Below are positions 59,944 through 64,000 of a stretch of DNA of 64,000 nucleotides, in pieces. The notes under the pieces were generated by a model. The model did not search any database. It was not told where the DNA came from and was given only the letters and a program-made list of their open reading frames with translations. Origin of the DNA: Polytrichum commune. Its lineage: Eukaryota > Streptophyta > Polytrichopsida > Polytrichales > Polytrichaceae. The number at the start of each line of letters is the position of its first letter. Within the stretch, counting starts at the first letter, position 1. The stretch is taken from contig OX485808.1 of NCBI GenBank assembly GCA_950295325.1, forward strand, positions 14,138,501 through 14,202,500, in the 5' to 3' direction. The position numbers and the translations under genes are program-made.

Positions 59944-61810
59944 TTATACTCTTTCTTCACTATCCATATGCTCACGTGGGTCAATTGCAAACGGACCATG
60001 TGACCGGGTCGTAGCTAACAAGAAGGCCGAGAGGGAATGGCTATGGGATTCATGGTGTCTACCTAAACTCATTCAATGAAATATATTTGTAAATGATTTT
60101 TTATTCAATTTGACTTTTAAAACGGAGCTAGAGATCCCAAATTAGTCTTCTAGTGCTGAATTGGAATGAATCAATCCTAAATCTGGTAGGGGTTTTGTTA
60201 CTAGAACCCTTTAATTCATAATGGATGAAATTTATATAGATGTTAGGAAATCCCAAGCCAGAGGAAATTGCTACATACGAACATACCAATATTCAACTAG
60301 TATCATATAGGTGAATGCATGGGTATTGATACTCAAAATCAACAATGATATTAGAGAACCTACCTATGGGTATCAAAATTGTGATGTTGATCACCTATGA
60401 TATTGGGTGAGTATCTCAAGGTGAGAGAATTCTTTTTGTAAATCCAAGTTGGTTTTTTTGGGTCAATAACATTCTAACCCTTATTCGTTTATTAGAGACT
60501 TTGGAAAGTCTCAAAATAAATGCAAATGGTCTAATATCTAGTTCAATTTCTTATTGTGATGACATGTATTTGTGCCAAATTGGTTAGTGCCGCCCATGCA
60601 AATCACTTTATTAAGTCACATTGAATATATTTTTGTGTTTTTCTTGTTCTTTATTTAGAAAACTACGTCCTTCAATAGTCTCAAAATCATGAAAAAATCT
60701 CCGATTACTGAATATAGTGATTAACACTACAACAATTTAACCTAGGTATGAATTAATTGCATTGGCATGGGAAATATAAGTAATGGTAGGGTGCAAACAA
60801 ATAGGTCGTTTTGGAGAATTAAATAGTGAGTGGACTGTATATAGTAGCGCATGCCGTCCTCACTAATACTCCTCCACAAAATATTAATGGCCGTAGGCTG
60901 AAGGCTATAGGGAACCTTTAATTAATGCCTTGGAAGTAGGTAACCCCTAACCAAATACCCCTTTGTTGCATGTGGTGCACAAACATCCTATAAAGTGGCC
61001 CACCCGTAGTTTGAGCACGTACTTCAACTCTAATAAACACATGTCTTTTGTGTATGTCCTTAGATCCACACCTAATTAACCACTCACCACTCATATATTA
61101 TATAGGCATTTGATTAAGATGAGTAATTAATTCATGCATGCTTGTCTTATTGTGAGGTGAGAGTGTCTAATACACCACTCACACATGAGGGCTTGCCAAC
61201 TTGAAATGATGACCAACCATTATTAGTGATCGTCTCTTGTTCTTTTTGGCCAATGATGACCATCTCAAGAAAAAAGAAATAAAAGACATATGCCTATTAC
61301 TTAGCACAAAAACCGCCACATTTATGGCCTTCCTTATCCGATACATATCTTTCTATTTTAGTTTCAATGGTCATAATTATCCACTACACGTGCACATGAC
61401 CTAATAAGTCCCTACCTCAATTCTTCTAGTCTTATATGTAGCTTCCATGCCCCTCATTGTGCCTTGCTCTCATTGGTTTCTGCTAATCTATCTCCAAATA
61501 TGGATGCATCTTGGGACTCCTTCAACCAATGACTCCAAATGGAACAATGCCCACATCATAGGCTAAACTATACACATGAATGTTTCAATATCTCAACCCC
61601 TAAAAGACAAGTTATGCATTTCAATGTGAATTTGCACGGCCACGTGACATTTGAGGCCCTTAAACATTGAAGGACTTGGTAAAAACAAGGATGGATTGGG
61701 CCATCAACCAACGCAACATATCCCACTTGCCCATGTGGAAGTGTGAGACAAGGATGGGTGCAATTTGTGAAGATAAATTGTTAGGTACAATTTTGAGTGG
61801 CTCTCATCGT
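59944..61810. other. AT-rich gene-free DNA
   Basis: No frame of note. Small shared words link 60960-61130 with 51790-51920 and 61419-61480 with 47540-47600, so part is dispersed repeat. Confidence 0.45.
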
Positions 61811-61818
61811 CAAACGTC

Positions 61819-62159
61819 CTTGGGGGGGTAGTCATTGGTTGGAGTAGCAATATACGTGCGAACAAATGATAGGGTATTTAAAAAACATGGGGGCAAAAAA
61901 TTATAAATGGACTTAAGAGTAATATAGGGTATCAAAAATGACACTGGACATCTTTAAAGTACTATAGGGTATGGAATAATAGGTAATTTGGAATTATAAG
62001 TAATGCAAGCCATTTTTCTATTAACCCAAAGTAGAAAATTTTATAATGATAGCATGTGAAAAAAAGAAGAGAATTGAAAGTAATACCCCCCTATAAAATA
62101 GTGGTTGTTCGCACCTATATCCTTAATTTTTTAACACACTGCCCCCCCCCCCCCCCGAG
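61819..62159 (+). mobile_element. G-tract MITE, full copy
   Basis: A 341-bp copy, starting CTTGGGGGGG and ending in about 17 C residues plus GAG. The flanks are CAAACGTC (61811-61818) and CAAATGTC (62160-62167), an 8-bp target duplication with one change. Inner sequence as in the other members. Confidence 0.93.
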
Positions 62160-62167
62160 CAAATGTC

Positions 62168-63118
62168 CCAAGCATAGTTGAAGTTGTTGGATTGTCCATT
62201 GTCAACATGTAACTTAATTTATTGGTGCAAAAGTCAAGGCAAATTGCAAGGTTGAAGGTACCCACTATGTATGCTTAAAGAGCTCTCACACTCAAGCCAC
62301 GTTCACAATGCACCCAAAGTTGCAAGGACAATCGGTCATGTTTATTTGGGCAAAAGTTCATGGTAAGGTATGTGGCCCTATAGTGGGTAATCCCAACCCC
62401 ACAAATAATTTATGACCATTGGATCAACTTGGAACTTGTATCATGTGGTCAACAATAATCTATCAAGTGCAAGTTGCAAGCATGTAAGTGTAAAGTATTT
62501 TTGTTAACACACAATCATAGATCACACTTGTACGGTTGAACCTTATAGTTTGGTTCATGAGTTCCATGTAAGAATCTAAAAAGTCAAAACATGAACAATA
62601 AGTTAAAGAGTGCAACAAATCAAGAGTACATCCCCCCCCCCCCTCTTTGCTAAACCTTTTGGCATGGAAGAGGAGCATCAAGGCATCAAACACCTATATT
62701 TGCGTGGCCTTTAGTTAGGTTTGGATCTAGAAACATGCACTGGAAAGACGTGTGTTTAAGAAAGGATCCAAATACTATGTGCTCAAAACATGTTAACCGA
62801 TTTGAGCTCAAAGTCAACATAATTGGAGAGACATGTATAACCACTTAATGGGCACACGAATATTCTCTTTGATATGGAATAAGATAGATAGATAGATAAA
62901 TAGACAAGTTTTTGAACTCCAAAAACTATGAGAAAAGTGGCTACGGTCAAGATTTAGATTTGCTAATCATCTCACACTAATTGCATGTTGCATGATGCAT
63001 CATATATACGAGAAGTGGGTGCAGAGAAAAGAGTGTCCGTTTAATACCATTAGTGCTAAATGAATCAAGGTTCAATCATAGGAGGCTCATCAACAATAAT
63101 AAATGAGACGACAAGGGG
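62168..63118. other. gene-free DNA with microsatellites
   Basis: A C run is at 62633-62643 and a GATA run at 62883-62899. The segment 62920-63030 is an inverted relative of parts of P450 intron 2 (42785-42830 and 43290-43330). No gene is seen. Confidence 0.45.
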
Positions 63119-63530
63119 AGTATATAAAACGTGGAAGCCCGAGATGTAGGTAGGGAAAATGCCTTGTAGGCAGGCAGAGCAGCAAGCTTGAAGCCCAAGT
63201 CGTTTGCAGTCAAAGTGGAGGCTTCATTTATTGTTGTGGGCGACCGAGTGCATCAATCTCCCAAGAGAATATACCCCCATAGCCACCTGCTCGCTTGCCC
63301 CCATAGCCACCAATTTTGTACACGAGAATCATATACTCACTCTCCTACAAGATACATACATACATACATACATGCACGGTCCCTACCCTCCTTTGCAATA
63401 TGGCACGTGTGGGAAACGGGAAAAACCCATCCGATTATTGAGGTGTCACATATTCAATAAACAATATGACGAATTGGACTTCTTTGTCAAACTAACGAGG
63501 CATGCGCTTCGTGAAAACACACATTAGATA
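63119..63530 (+). promoter_or_regulatory. possible promoter with an unassigned transcribed region
   Basis: A good TATA-type TATATAAAAC stands at 63121-63130, and the sequence after it is less AT-rich than around. Two overlapping frames of 90 and 107 residues (63188-63460 and 63204-63527) are open but lack a recognised domain, and the first ATG after the TATA (63160) gives only about ten codons. An ACAT microsatellite is at 63353-63373. It may be the 5' part of a gene or RNA that cannot be identified here. Confidence 0.25.
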
Positions 63531-64000
63531 TATTGTCACGAACATGAACTGAATGTTCTTTCGAATGTCTTTACGGAGATGTAAAGTTCTCTCACGAAAT
63601 CTACCATCATAAGAAGCGCGATTTCAATAGCTTTTCAACGATGTGTGGATGAGAAAGATTGGATTAGGGTTGACCTCATAATTTGCAAAAGTAGATCAAT
63701 GTCTAGAAATCAACTGTAGAAACTTAACATGCCTTCAAATGCTTGTAACTCTCCCAATACGACTTTGATTTGGGGGGAAAAGAAACACTACCACCAAAAG
63801 AAGTGAAAATTCAAGAGCTTTCTAATACTATGCAAATCAAAGCAATTTGACAGATATTGAATTCGAAATGCTCGAAAACAGATTGTTTAGGGTTTAGGTG
63901 AAAAATTGTTATGAAAGAGACAAAAGCTAATGAGTCTCTTGGTTAGGTTTTGAGATATAGAACCTAGTTCCCATGTTTTAGCATCAGTTCACATTGGAAA
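63531..64000. other. AT-rich window end
   Basis: No gene seen. GTTTAGGGTTTAGGTG at 63886-63901 is a short telomere-type word. Confidence 0.4.

Overview
The window looks like nuclear DNA of a land plant. It has spliced genes with GT-AG introns, plant-type TTTAGGG words, and transposon types typical of plants (Stowaway, Tourist/PIF, pogo-like, 8-bp-TSD MITEs, a LINE and a tRNA-derived SINE). The DNA is AT-rich and gene-poor. Three protein genes can be defended, occupying only a few percent of the sequence; the rest is repeats at various stages of decay. The species or lineage cannot be named from the sequence alone.

Layout. 0-4.1 kb: decayed dispersed repeats plus a head-to-tail dimer of a G-tract MITE. 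4.1-7.3 kb: a three-exon SRPBCC/polyketide-cyclase-like gene (277 aa, + strand), probably plastid-targeted, with tandem repeats in its leader and first intron. 9.2-10.4 kb: an intronless CCCH zinc-finger ORF on the minus strand. 11-14.2 kb: another G-tract MITE and a pogo/Emigrant-like MITE. About 13.4-27.3 kb: a head-to-tail array of degenerate units of about 5 kb, with a further partial copy at 48.8-51.6 kb and a small piece directly upstream of the P450 gene. 28-36.4 kb: 8-bp-TSD MITEs, a LINE relic, a long inverted repeat, a 160-bp tandem array split by a MITE, and a 61-bp tandem array. 36.6-41.4 kb: more GC-rich, with gene fragments on the minus strand (a HAD/FCP1-like ORF with one in-frame stop, a coiled-coil relic, half an RRM). 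41.8-47.25 kb: an intact nine-exon cytochrome P450 (491 aa, + strand), the clearest gene here. 47-64 kb: repeats, including a Stowaway, a foldback, a Tourist-like MITE and another G-tract MITE.

The three genes show no shared pathway and look like independent loci in a transposon-rich region. The main points of interest are the P450, whose I-helix lacks the usual acidic residue and whose last exon carries an in-frame duplication beyond the stop; the G-tract MITE family with 8-bp target duplications; the 5-kb array with a sharp change in divergence suggesting gene conversion; and two large inverted repeats that could form hairpin RNA.
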